Shown here: piece after piece, positions 52,170 through 60,389 of the stretch | Position numbering within the stretch: position 1 is the first letter of the stretch | Layout of the letters: each line of letters begins with the position of its first letter | Origin: Neomegalonema sp. | GTDB taxonomy: Bacteria > Pseudomonadota > Alphaproteobacteria > Rhodobacterales > Rhodobacteraceae | Length of the DNA stretch: 64,000 nt | Reading direction: 5' to 3' | Assembly: GCF_028688855.1 (NCBI RefSeq) | Contig: NZ_JAQTXI010000004.1 | Coordinates: 124,001 to 188,000, forward strand | The notes under the pieces: model-generated | Told to the model about the DNA's origin: nothing | The model's input: only the letters and a program-made list of their open reading frames with translations | The model's database searches: none | Translations under genes and position numbers: made by a program

Positions 52170-52628
52170 ATGATCCTGGACCAATCGACAAGCCCCGGAG
52201 AGGCCCCTCTCCGCAGCCGCGCCCGGATCTCGGCCTATGACCACGTGGGGATCCGCGTCAGCGACCGCCGCCGCGCCCTGGCCTTCTACGAGGGCCTCGG
52301 ATTCGTGGAGAGCGCGCGATTCCCCGCCTACGAGGCCAACGAGATGGTCACCGCCGACGGCGTGCGGATCAATCTGATCTTCAACGCCGCCCGTCGCCCC
52401 GGCCTGCGCAACGTGCTGCTCGACGAGCCGGTGAAGCTGCCCGGCGTGACTCATCCGGCCTTCGTGGTGGATGATCTGGAGGCGCTTCAGGAATGGCTGG
52501 GCGCCCGGAACATCCGGATCACCGAAGGCCCCAAGCCCATCGGCCCGCGCCGGATCGCGCTGTTCATCCGCGATCCGGACGGCAACGTCCTCGAATTCAA
52601 TCAACTGATTCCACAAGGGGGGAAATGA
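52170..52628 (+). CDS. Glyoxalase/bleomycin-resistance (VOC) family protein
   Basis: This is a 152-residue protein with two beta-alpha-beta-beta-beta modules: YDHVGIRVSDRRRALAFYEGLGFV and, after THPAFVVDDLEALQEWL, IALFIRDPDGNVLEFNQLI. The metal ligands expected are His (DHVG) and Glu (LEFN). AAGGAGG sits 8 bases before the ATG. Its stop overlaps the GST start (ATGA). With the GST next to it, a glutathione-dependent lyase or isomerase role is plausible, but the substrate is unknown. Confidence 0.9.
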   Translation: MILDQSTSPGEAPLRSRARISAYDHVGIRVSDRRRALAFYEGLGFVESARFPAYEANEMVTADGVRINLIFNAARRPGLRNVLLDEPVKLPGVTHPAFVVDDLEALQEWLGARNIRITEGPKPIGPRRIALFIRDPDGNVLEFNQLIPQGGK

Positions 52629-53221
52629 TCATGAAGCTCTACGACCTCGGGCCTTCGGGCAATTGCTACAAGGTGCGGCTCTTCGCGGCGCTGGCGGGGA
52701 TCGATCTGGAGATCGTCCCGGTGGATTTCCTCGGCGGAGAGCACAAGCGCCCGCCCCTCACCGACCTCAACCCCTGGGGCGAACTGCCCATCCTCGTGGA
52801 CGGCGATCTCACGTTGAGGGATTCCCAGGCGATCCTCGTCTATCTGGCGGGCGCCCACGGAGGAGCGGCCTGGCTGCCCGTCGAGCCCGCCTTGCAGGCT
52901 CAGGTCGCGCAATGGCTCTCGACCGCCGCCAACGAGATCCAGCATGGCCCCGCCTCGGCGCGGCTGGTGGACAAGTTCGGCTACGCCATCGACAAGCCGG
53001 GAACCCTGCGGGTCTCGAAGCGCATCCTCGGGCTGCTGGAGGCCCATCTCGCGCGACAGGACTGGCTCGCCGTCGGGCGCCCCACCATCGCCGATTGCGC
53101 CGTCTATCCCTATGTGGCCCTCGCGCCGGAAGGCGGGATCGACCTCTCGCCCTATCCGGCCGTCGGCCGCTGGATGGACCGCATCGCCGCCCTGCCCGGA
53201 TATGCGCCCCCGCCGGCCTGA
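52625..53221 (+). CDS. Glutathione S-transferase family protein
   Basis: This is a 198-residue protein. The thioredoxin-fold N-terminal domain has YDLGPSGNCYKVRLFAALAG with Ser (PSGN) at the catalytic position, then WGELPILVDGDLTLRDSQAILVYLA, the glutathione gamma-Glu site. The C-terminal helical domain has GRPTIADCAVYPYVA. AAGGGGGG precedes ATG 52625. Coupled to the VOC gene, and probably under the divergent LysR. Confidence 0.93.
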   Translation: MIMKLYDLGPSGNCYKVRLFAALAGIDLEIVPVDFLGGEHKRPPLTDLNPWGELPILVDGDLTLRDSQAILVYLAGAHGGAAWLPVEPALQAQVAQWLSTAANEIQHGPASARLVDKFGYAIDKPGTLRVSKRILGLLEAHLARQDWLAVGRPTIADCAVYPYVALAPEGGIDLSPYPAVGRWMDRIAALPGYAPPPA

Positions 53222-53238
53222 GGCTCCGGGAGATCGCG

Positions 53239-54558
53239 TCAGGCGTCGCCCTTCGCCCGGATCGCGAAGGCGCGCGCCTCCCGGGGGGCGGCTCCGAGGC
53301 CGCCCGCCGCCGCAAGATCGAGATGCGGGAAATCCCGCGCCACGAGGGCCGAAAGCGAAACGCCTTCCCTCTGGGCCTCCGCGCAGAGGGCCTTGATCTT
53401 CGCCTGAGCCTCGGGGCGCGGCAGATGGCGCGCCAGAGCGAAGCTGTAGGCTTCGGCGTGGATCAGCCCCGATCCGTCGTCGAGATTGCGCGCCATGGCC
53501 TCCGGAACGGGCGAAATCGCCCCCGCAAGCTCCAGAGCCAGCGACAGCGCCCGCCCCGTCGAGACGCAGAGCTGCGGCAGGGTCAGCCATTCGACGAACC
53601 AGGCGGCGCCGTCGCGCTGCTGACGATGGACGCCCGCGCCCTGCATCGTCATGGCCAGAGCCGCCGTCTGGCGCGCCAGAGCGACCAGAACCGATGGCCC
53701 GACCGGATTCTGCTTCTGCGGCATGGTCGAGGAGCCGCCCGCGCCCCGGATCGCGATCTCGCCGATCCCCGATTGCGCCATCAGGATCAGATCCTCGCCC
53801 ATCTTGCCGAGCGAGGCGCAAAGACCCGCCATCCAGGCCGAAAAGGCGCCGATCCGGTCGCGTTCGGCGTGCCAGCTTCCGCCGGGATCGGACAGACGGA
53901 GGATCTGCGCGAACCTGGCCCGCGTCGCCGGGCCCTCCGGCCCCATGGCCGACAGCGTGCCCGCAGCTCCCCCGAGCGAAGCCAGGGCCAGCTCCGGCGC
54001 CAGAGCCTTCAGCCTCTCGCGGTGGCGCAGCACCGGCCCGCCCCAGCCCGCGACGACCGCGCCGAAGCTGGTCGGCGTGGCGAGCTGGCCATAGGTCCGC
54101 GCCGCCATGGGAAGATCCGCATGAGCCTCCGCCAGGGCGCCCAGAGCCCGCGCCAGAGCTTCGAGCCGCGCCTCCCAGATCTCGACCAGGCGGCGCAGGC
54201 GCAGGGCGAGCCCCGTATCCATGACGTCCTGAGAGGTCGCGCCCCAATGGAGGTATTGCGCATGTTCCGGCGCGTTCATGGCCTTGCGGAAGGCCGCCAC
54301 CAGAGCCGGGACCGGAACGCCGTTGATCGCCGTCTCGGCGGAGAGGGCCGCCGGATCCAGCGCGACCTCCCGCGCGGAGCGCGCGATGAAGGCGGCGGAT
54401 TCCTGCGGGATCAGCCCCAGTTCGCCTTGCGCCTGCGCCAGAGCGCCTTCCGCCAGCAGCATGGCGCGGATCTCGGCGCTCTCGGTGAAGAGGGCGGCGG
54501 TCTCCGCATCGGCGAAGAGGCCGCGATAAAGGGCGCCGTCGGCGGGAGAAGCGGGCAT
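53239..54558 (-). CDS. pcaB: 3-carboxy-cis,cis-muconate cycloisomerase
   Basis: This is a 439-residue protein of the fumarase/aspartase superfamily. Motifs: HWGATSQDVMDTGLALRLR near residue 110 (superfamily C1 region), MAARTYGQLATPTSFGAVVAGW, and the signature GSSTMPQKQNP. It converts 3-carboxymuconate, the ring-cleavage product, to 4-carboxymuconolactone. It is last in the pca operon, 1 base after the BKACE gene. The long in-frame extension to 54717 overlaps that gene and is rejected. Confidence 0.95.
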   Translation of the reverse strand: MPASPADGALYRGLFADAETAALFTESAEIRAMLLAEGALAQAQGELGLIPQESAAFIARSAREVALDPAALSAETAINGVPVPALVAAFRKAMNAPEHAQYLHWGATSQDVMDTGLALRLRRLVEIWEARLEALARALGALAEAHADLPMAARTYGQLATPTSFGAVVAGWGGPVLRHRERLKALAPELALASLGGAAGTLSAMGPEGPATRARFAQILRLSDPGGSWHAERDRIGAFSAWMAGLCASLGKMGEDLILMAQSGIGEIAIRGAGGSSTMPQKQNPVGPSVLVALARQTAALAMTMQGAGVHRQQRDGAAWFVEWLTLPQLCVSTGRALSLALELAGAISPVPEAMARNLDDGSGLIHAEAYSFALARHLPRPEAQAKIKALCAEAQREGVSLSALVARDFPHLDLAAAGGLGAAPREARAFAIRAKGDA

Positions 54559-54559
54559 C

Positions 54560-55411
54560 TCAGGCGGCTTCCGGCGGGCGCAGGCCGAGGATCTCGCGGG
54601 CCTGACGCCAGGAGGCCACGGGGCGTCCGTATCTCTCGCAAAGCTCCGTCGCCCGGCGCACCAGAGCCGCGTTCGAAGCCGCAAGACGGTCGCGATCCAG
54701 ACGCACGTTGTCCTCAAGCCCCGTGCGGGTGTGCCCGCCCTTGCGGATCGCCCATTCGTTGATCAGCAGTTGCGCCGGACCGATCCCCGCCGCGCACCAT
54801 CGCGCATCCGGAGCCAGACGCTTCAGCGTCTCGATGTAGAAATCGAAGATCGCCTCGTCGGGCGGCATGGCGTTCTTCACCCCCATCACGAATTGCACAT
54901 AGAGCGGCCCCTTCAGACGCCCGTCCGCCTGCATCTTCGTCGCCTGGACGACATGCGACAGGTCGAAAGCCTCGATCTCCGGCTTGACCTCGTATTTCAG
55001 CATCTCCGCAGCGAGCCAGTCCACCAGATCGGGCGGATTCTCGTAGACCCGGGTCGGGAAGTTGTTCGAGCCCACCGAAAGCGAAGCCATCTCCGGGCGC
55101 AGAGGCAACATCCCGCCGCGCGCCTGTCCCGCGCCCGAGCGTCCGCCCGTCGAGAGCTGGATGATCAGGCCGGGACAATGTTTCTCCAGGCCCTCCTTCA
55201 GACGGGCGAAGCGCTCGGGATCGGAGGTCGGCTTTCCCTCCTCGTCGCGGACGTGGCAATGGGCGATGCTCGCCCCGGCCTCGAAGGCCTCCTGGGTGGA
55301 GTCGATCTGCTCGGCGATCGTGATCGGCACCGCCGGATTATTCGCCTTGGTCGGCAGGGATCCCGTGATCGCAACGCAGATCACACAGGGATTCTCGGAA
55401 GCTGCGGTCAT
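54560..55411 (-). CDS. BKACE-family beta-keto acid cleavage enzyme (DUF849)
   Basis: This is a 283-residue protein of the Kce/BKACE family: the zinc-binding SIAHCHVRDEEGKP (His-x-His), GGRSGAGQARGG, and HTRTGLEDNVRL near the end. These enzymes condense a beta-keto acid with acetyl-CoA and release acetoacetate and an acyl-CoA. Placed inside the pca operon between pcaG and pcaB, its likely substrate is beta-ketoadipate, giving succinyl-CoA and acetoacetate. No pcaI, pcaJ or pcaF is seen here, so it may replace them. Confidence 0.9.
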   Translation of the reverse strand: MTAASENPCVICVAITGSLPTKANNPAVPITIAEQIDSTQEAFEAGASIAHCHVRDEEGKPTSDPERFARLKEGLEKHCPGLIIQLSTGGRSGAGQARGGMLPLRPEMASLSVGSNNFPTRVYENPPDLVDWLAAEMLKYEVKPEIEAFDLSHVVQATKMQADGRLKGPLYVQFVMGVKNAMPPDEAIFDFYIETLKRLAPDARWCAAGIGPAQLLINEWAIRKGGHTRTGLEDNVRLDRDRLAASNAALVRRATELCERYGRPVASWRQAREILGLRPPEAA

Positions 55412-55420
55412 GACGCCCCG

Positions 55421-56026
55421 TCACATGTCGAAGAATACGGTTTCATTCTCGCCCTGCAGCCTCACGTCGAAGCGATAGGCGCCGGGCGCGGTCTTGCGGG
55501 CGATCAGGGTCCTGACCCGCTCGCGATGCTCGATCCGCTGGAGGACCGGGCAGCTGTCGTTGTCTTCGTCCTCGAAGTAGATTCGGGTCTGAAGCCCGAG
55601 GTTGATCCCCCGCGCCACGATCCACAGCGCGATATGCGGCGCCATCAGACGCCCGTCCGGGAAGGGGACGCGCCCCGGCCTGATCGTCCTGAGCGTCCAT
55701 TCGCCGGTGTCGAAATCGGCGATGATGCGCGCCCAGCCGGTCACCTCGGGATCCGCAGCGCCGCGCGGATCATTCGCCGGATAGATCCCGGCGGCGTCCG
55801 CCTGCCAGGTCTCGATCAGGGTGTCCCGCAGGATCATGCCCGCTCCGTCGCGCACCTCGCCGGAGATGGTCACGCGTTCGCCCTTCGCGCCAGGCCGGAT
55901 CGGGCTCTCGCCCAGATCCGCCGGGTAGATCCCCGCGTTCCCGAGCTTGTTCGGCGTCAGGCCGATGTGGACGTAAGGTCCGGCGGTCTGGGAAGGCGTC
56001 TCCTTCAGATAGTCGAGGCGCTGCAT
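55421..56026 (-). CDS. pcaG: Protocatechuate 3,4-dioxygenase alpha subunit
   Basis: This is a 201-residue protein with the intradiol-dioxygenase fold: LKETPSQTAGPYVHIGL, IETWQADAAGIYP, TGWARIIADFDTGEWTLRTIRPG and TRIYFEDE. The alpha chain lacks the iron-binding Tyr/His set and shapes the active site with PcaH. One base after the pcaH stop. 9 bases separate it from the BKACE gene. Confidence 0.96.
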   Translation of the reverse strand: MQRLDYLKETPSQTAGPYVHIGLTPNKLGNAGIYPADLGESPIRPGAKGERVTISGEVRDGAGMILRDTLIETWQADAAGIYPANDPRGAADPEVTGWARIIADFDTGEWTLRTIRPGRVPFPDGRLMAPHIALWIVARGINLGLQTRIYFEDEDNDSCPVLQRIEHRERVRTLIARKTAPGAYRFDVRLQGENETVFFDM

Positions 56027-56027
56027 C

Positions 56028-56768
56028 TCACATGCCCTCCCGCTTGTTCTCGAAGAAGGACTGACGACGGCCCCTCAGCACGACGTCGAACTTGTAGGCG
56101 AGGCAATCCATCGGCAGGGCGCGGTTCATGTCGAGCGGCGCCACCAGAGCCCGGATCGCCTCTTCCTTGCCGATGGTGTTGACGATGGGACAACGCGCGA
56201 TCAGGGGATCGCCCTCGAAGTAATTCTGCGTGATCAGCCGCTGGCCGAAGCCCGAACCGAAGACCGAGATGTGGATGTGCATCGGACGCCAGTCGTTCAC
56301 CCGGTTCGGCCAGGGATAGGCGCCGGGCCGGATGGTCAGGAATTCATAGGAGCCGTCCGGCCGGGAGAGCGTGCGTCCGCAGCCGCCGAAATTCGGGTCG
56401 AGCGGCGCGAGATAGCCGTCCTTCTTGTGGCGATAGCGCCCGCCCGCGTTGGCCTGCCAGATCTCCACCAGCACGCCGGGGACGCCGCGCCCGTTCTCGT
56501 CGAGAATCCGGCCGTGCAGGATGATCCGCTCGCCGACGGCGGGTTGTCCGGTGAAGTTGAGGATCAGGTTGTTGTCCAGTTCGCCGAACATGGAATGGCC
56601 GAAGGCCGGGCCCGTCTCCTCGGAGAGCGTCGAGGGCATGGCGATCAGCGGCCGGAAGGGCGCGCGCGTCGTCGAGGTCTTGTAACCCGGCGTCAGGGCG
56701 GGCGGATGCCAGTCGCGATCCCGGAAGAACAGCGTTCCCCCATCCACGGAGTTCTTGTTCTGCGTCAT
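56028..56768 (-). CDS. pcaH: Protocatechuate 3,4-dioxygenase beta subunit
   Basis: This is a 246-residue protein. Iron ligands are visible: Tyr in GGRYRHKKD, Tyr in PGAYPWPN, and His/His in MHIHIS. It is the catalytic chain that opens the ring of protocatechuate between the hydroxyls, with O2. Overlaps pcaC by 4 bases. Confidence 0.97.
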   Translation of the reverse strand: MTQNKNSVDGGTLFFRDRDWHPPALTPGYKTSTTRAPFRPLIAMPSTLSEETGPAFGHSMFGELDNNLILNFTGQPAVGERIILHGRILDENGRGVPGVLVEIWQANAGGRYRHKKDGYLAPLDPNFGGCGRTLSRPDGSYEFLTIRPGAYPWPNRVNDWRPMHIHISVFGSGFGQRLITQNYFEGDPLIARCPIVNTIGKEEAIRALVAPLDMNRALPMDCLAYKFDVVLRGRRQSFFENKREGM

Positions 56769-57148
56769 CTCTTCGCCGCCTCCATTTCGGCGAAAGTCTC
56801 CTTGGCGATCCTGATCGCGTGGTTGGCCCGCGGGACTCCGGCGTAGATGGCCACATGGAGGAGCGCCTCCATCACGTCCTGAGGGCTGGCGCCGGTGTTG
56901 GCGGTGGCGCGGACATGCATGGCGAGCTCGTGGTCGTTGCCCAGGCCCGCCAGAAGCGCGATGGTCAGCATGGAGCGTTCGCGCGGCGTGATCGTGTCGC
57001 GCGACCAGACATGGCCCCAGGCCGCTTCGGTGATCAGCGCCTGATAAGGCGCGTCGAGGTCGGTCTTGACCGCCTCGGCCTTGTCCACATGGCGGTCGCC
57101 GAGGACGCGGCGGCGGGTGGCCATGCCCTGCGCGTGGAAATCGGTCAT
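56765..57148 (-). CDS. pcaC: 4-carboxymuconolactone decarboxylase
   Basis: This is a 127-residue protein of the AhpD/CMD fold: GMATRRRVLGDRHVDKA, WGHVWSRDTITPRERSMLTIALLAGLGNDHELAMHVRATANTG, and VAIYAGVPRANHAIRI. The His in NDHELAMH is the conserved residue. It makes the enol-lactone. ATGA overlap with pcaD fixes the start at 57148. Confidence 0.96.
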   Translation of the reverse strand: MTDFHAQGMATRRRVLGDRHVDKAEAVKTDLDAPYQALITEAAWGHVWSRDTITPRERSMLTIALLAGLGNDHELAMHVRATANTGASPQDVMEALLHVAIYAGVPRANHAIRIAKETFAEMEAAKR

Positions 57149-57924
57149 CGGGCGTGCTCCGTCAGAAAGGGGGCGAGGATCGACGCCCAGGCCTCGGGGG
57201 TTTCGACGCAGGGCAGATGCCCCGCGCCGGGGATGATCCGGAAGACGGCGCCGGGAACCAGCCGCGCCGTCGCCTCGACCAGATCCGGCGGAGAAGCGCC
57301 GTCCTCCGATCCCGCGATCACGAGGGTCGGCGGGCGCAGAGCCGGAAGCCGGGCGGTCAGATCGAAATCCGCGAGCGCTCCGCAGGCGGCGGCGTAGCCT
57401 TCGGGATCGGTGCGGGTCAGCATGTTGCGCCAGAGCGCCAGAGCCGCCGAAGCCCGGAAGGCCGGAGCGAACCACCGCTCCATCACGGGATCGGCGATGC
57501 TCTCCAGCCCGCCCTTGCGGATGGCCTCGACGCGGGCGCGCCAGCTTTCCGGCGTCCCCATCTTCGCGGCCGTGTTGGAGAGGACCAGAGCCCGCACCAG
57601 ATCGGGCCGCGTCAGGGCCAGGCTCTGGCCGACGCAGCCGCCCAGAGACAGCCCGACGAACAGGACCGGCCCCTTCGCTTCGGCCTCGATCAGGGCGGCG
57701 GCGTCCTCCGCCAGATCCGCGACGCCATGAGGGCCGCTCCGGTCGGAAAGCCCGTGGCCGCGCTTGTCGAAGCGGATCGCGCGATGGCGCGGCAGAAGAG
57801 GCAGGACCGCATCCCAGAGCCGCAGATCCGTGCCCAGGGAATTCGCGAAGACCACCGCCGGAGCCTCCTCCGGACCATCGACGCGGTAATGCAGGGCTCC
57901 CCAGGGGCGCATCAGAACTTGCAT
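57145..57924 (-). CDS. pcaD: 3-oxoadipate enol-lactonase
   Basis: This is a 259-residue alpha/beta-hydrolase. Nucleophile elbow GLSLGG, acid Asp in GSEDGASPP and His in GAGHLPCVE. It opens the enol-lactone to beta-ketoadipate. ATG 57924 has GGAGGAG 5 bases upstream; other in-frame starts are further upstream in non-native sequence. First gene of the operon, divergent from pcaQ. Confidence 0.95.
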   Translation of the reverse strand: MQVLMRPWGALHYRVDGPEEAPAVVFANSLGTDLRLWDAVLPLLPRHRAIRFDKRGHGLSDRSGPHGVADLAEDAAALIEAEAKGPVLFVGLSLGGCVGQSLALTRPDLVRALVLSNTAAKMGTPESWRARVEAIRKGGLESIADPVMERWFAPAFRASAALALWRNMLTRTDPEGYAAACGALADFDLTARLPALRPPTLVIAGSEDGASPPDLVEATARLVPGAVFRIIPGAGHLPCVETPEAWASILAPFLTEHAR

Positions 57925-57990
57925 CGTCTCCTCCAGTCTTCCATAATCTGCCATAGCGAATTCACCTTGAATAATGCAAAGTCCGCCGTG
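57925..57990. promoter_or_regulatory. pcaD/pcaQ divergent regulatory region
   Basis: These 66 bases have an AT-rich centre. ATTCA-CCT-TGAAT (57960-57972) is a 5-bp dyad that could be part of a LysR operator. The rhizobial PcaQ consensus ATAACC-N4-GGTTAA is not present. Confidence 0.4.
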
Positions 57991-58929
57991 ATGAATAAAC
58001 GCACAGTTATGCATCCGGGCGTGAAGCTGAGGCACGTCCGGGCCTTCCTCGACATCGCCGCCGAACGGAGCCTCACCGCCGTCGCCCGCGGACAGGGGAT
58101 CACCCAGCCCGCCCTTTCGCGCACCCTCGCGGAGCTGGAGGAGCTTCTCGGTCAGCCGCTCTTCCTGCGTCAGGGGCGCAGGCTCCTGCTGACCGAGGCG
58201 GGGACGCTCTTCCGCCGTCACGCCGCCATGGCCGTCGAGGCCCTCGACGCCGGAGCCGCCGCCCTGAGGCCCGAAATCAGCGGGACGATCCGCGTCGGCG
58301 TGCTGCCCACCGCCGCGACGCGCGTCTTTCCCCGCGTGGTGCTGCGCTTTCGCGAATTGCGCCCGGAGATGGTCCTCGCCGTCGAGACGGGGCCGCATCA
58401 CCATCTGATCCGGCTGCTGCGCGAAGGCGGCATCGAACTGATGATCGGACGCCTGCCCGACGTCTCGGAGATGCCGGGCCTGAGCTTCGAACATCTCTAC
58501 GAGGAAGACATCGTGCTGGTGGGGCGGGCGGGGCATCCTCTGGCCGAGCGCCCGACCGTCGAGGCTCTGGCGGGCTCGGAGCTGATCCTCCCCAGCTCCA
58601 CGGCGCTGATCCGCAGGCCGGTGGATGATTATCTCGCCTCACTCGGGCTGACGGGCCTCCTGCCCATCGCCGAAACGGTGTCTCTGGCGCTGGGGCGCGG
58701 CGTCTGCCTCGCTTCGGACGCGCTGTGGTTCATCTCGCGCGGGGTGGTGGCCGAAGAACTCGAACGCGGGCTGATGATCGAATTCCCGGTGGGCGTGAAG
58801 TTCCTCTCCGGAGCGGTGGGCGTCACGCGGCGACGGGGCGCCTCGGCGCCGGGCGTCGCCACGCTGGAGGAGGTCGCGCGCGAGGTCGCGCGTCAATTCC
58901 CTCCCAGACGCGCGGCGGAGGAAGGCTGA
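57991..58929 (+). CDS. pcaQ: LysR-family activator of the pca operon
   Basis: This is a 312-residue protein. wHTH: VKLRHVRAFLDIAAERSLTAVARGQGITQPALSRTLAELEELLG; effector domain from IRVGVLPTAATRVFPRVVLRFREL, closest in style to PcaQ. PcaQ responds to beta-carboxymuconate or beta-ketoadipate-pathway metabolites and drives pcaD. Start 57991 or 58009 (both ATG, in frame); neither has a strong Shine-Dalgarno. Confidence 0.9.
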   Translation: MNKRTVMHPGVKLRHVRAFLDIAAERSLTAVARGQGITQPALSRTLAELEELLGQPLFLRQGRRLLLTEAGTLFRRHAAMAVEALDAGAAALRPEISGTIRVGVLPTAATRVFPRVVLRFRELRPEMVLAVETGPHHHLIRLLREGGIELMIGRLPDVSEMPGLSFEHLYEEDIVLVGRAGHPLAERPTVEALAGSELILPSSTALIRRPVDDYLASLGLTGLLPIAETVSLALGRGVCLASDALWFISRGVVAEELERGLMIEFPVGVKFLSGAVGVTRRRGASAPGVATLEEVAREVARQFPPRRAAEEG

Positions 58930-58948
58930 TCCCGCCCCCCTCCTCCGC

Positions 58949-59770
58949 TCAGGCGCGACCCGCCGCGCGCAGGATCGCCAGAGTCGCTTCCCGCGCCATG
59001 GCCGCGCGTCCGAGGGCGTCGATCTTCGTCGCCCAGGGGCGGTTGGGCGCCTCGACGCTGATGGTCGCGTCCGCAGGGATGCTCCGGGCCAGGCCGATCA
59101 GGTCGATTCCGCCCTGGCCGGGAAAGAGCCGCTCGCCGCGCGCGATGCGGATCAGGCCCTCGTCGCCGGGGTCGTAGGGAACGGGGCCATCGCAGAACTG
59201 CACGTAGTTCACCCGCGCGCGCGGCAGGGCGGCGATCTGCTCCAGAGTGGTGGCCGAGCGGTCGTAATGCAGCGCGTCCACGAGGATTCCCCCGTTCGCG
59301 CGCCCCGCCCCCTCGACGATCCGCGAAGCCGCCGCCAGATCCGGAACGGCGGTCCAGGGCATGAACTCCAGATCGGCGGTCAGGCCGTGCGGCGCCGCCA
59401 GATCGCAGAAGCGGGCGAAATTCTCCGTCAGGCGCGCGGGGTCGGGGTCGTCGCCCGCCACGAGGACATGACGCGCCGACAAGGCCGCGCAACGCGCGCA
59501 GAACCGCGCGAAGAGATCCCAGTCGTTCTGCGCCTTCAGGCGGATGATCTCCACGTCGCCGACCCCCACGCCGGTGTCGGAGAGCGCGGCGCGCACCTCC
59601 CGCAACAGGCGGTCGTCGGTCAGCAGGGGATAGTCCGGCTCGCCGGCGGCGGCGGCGGGCAGGATGCGCAGGCCGACCATCTGATGGCCCGTCGCGGCGG
59701 CGATCCGCACCGCCTCCACGGGACCGGCCTCGAAGATGGTCAGGAAGGCCAGAGACAGGGGATGGCTCAT
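58949..59770 (-). CDS. TIM-barrel sugar-phosphate isomerase/epimerase family protein (possible 3-dehydroshikimate dehydratase type)
   Basis: This is a 273-residue protein with the AP-endonuclease-2/xylose-isomerase-like fold. Likely divalent-metal ligands are Glu (LEFMPWTAV), Asp and His (LVDALHYDRSA), Gln/Asp (YVQFCDG) and Glu (ISVEAPNRPW). Some members of this superfamily (AsbF, QuiC) dehydrate 3-dehydroshikimate to protocatechuate, and the pca operon lies 0.4 kb away, so that reaction is an attractive guess. It is the last gene of a minus-strand cluster, 7 bases after the NIPSNAP gene. Confidence 0.85.
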   Translation of the reverse strand: MSHPLSLAFLTIFEAGPVEAVRIAAATGHQMVGLRILPAAAAGEPDYPLLTDDRLLREVRAALSDTGVGVGDVEIIRLKAQNDWDLFARFCARCAALSARHVLVAGDDPDPARLTENFARFCDLAAPHGLTADLEFMPWTAVPDLAAASRIVEGAGRANGGILVDALHYDRSATTLEQIAALPRARVNYVQFCDGPVPYDPGDEGLIRIARGERLFPGQGGIDLIGLARSIPADATISVEAPNRPWATKIDALGRAAMAREATLAILRAAGRA

Positions 59771-59777
59771 CGCGCCC

Positions 59778-60389
59778 TCACTTCAGCGGAGAGAAAGGCA
59801 GGGGCATGGCGATCTGGCTGGTCATCTCCGGAGTCAGCCAGTCCGGCCCGCCTTTGGGCGGCCATTTGCCGTCCGCGACGGATTTCGCCCGCGCCTCCGC
59901 ACGCGCCGCAAGGCTGGCGTAAGGCCAGATCTGGGTCGCGCGGGGCTCGCCGTCGAGGCCGTACATCGCCACGGTCAGCTTCGAATAGGCCTCGCGAGGC
60001 GGCACGGCCTCGGCCCATTTGCCCATGGTCGGCGTCAGGCCGTCGAGCTTCGTCCGGTAGGTGCGGAATTCGTAGACCGGGCCGAAGGCGCCCGGCTCCA
60101 CCGGCGGCAGGAAGTCGAAGGCGCGGTAGCTCTCCATGTTCAGCCGCGTCAGATGCTCCACGCAGCCGAAGGGATCGCTGCTGCGCAAGGCGCGCTCGCG
60201 CTCGGCGGTCAGCTCCTCGACGTTCTCGAAGGCCCGCAGCACCAGCACGCGGTTCAGGGCGCCGATGTCCACGCTCCAGGCGCCGCAGAGGCGGCCCGCG
60301 CCCTCGGCGCACCATTTCTCGATCCCCGGAGAAGCCTTCCCGGCGCCGAAGATCACGGTCTCCAGCGTGGCGATTTCATAAAGGCTCAT
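59778..60389 (-). CDS. NIPSNAP-family protein (tandem ferredoxin-like domains)
   Basis: This is a 203-residue protein. Two ferredoxin-like NIPSNAP repeats are visible, the second starting at VYEFRTYRTKLDGLTPTMGKW, with WPYASLAARAEARAKSVADGKWPPKG, a typical NIPSNAP ending. Function is poorly known; bacterial members often accompany catabolic dehydrogenases. Overlaps the flavin dehydrogenase gene by 4 bases. Confidence 0.88.
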   Translation of the reverse strand: MSLYEIATLETVIFGAGKASPGIEKWCAEGAGRLCGAWSVDIGALNRVLVLRAFENVEELTAERERALRSSDPFGCVEHLTRLNMESYRAFDFLPPVEPGAFGPVYEFRTYRTKLDGLTPTMGKWAEAVPPREAYSKLTVAMYGLDGEPRATQIWPYASLAARAEARAKSVADGKWPPKGGPDWLTPEMTSQIAMPLPFSPLK

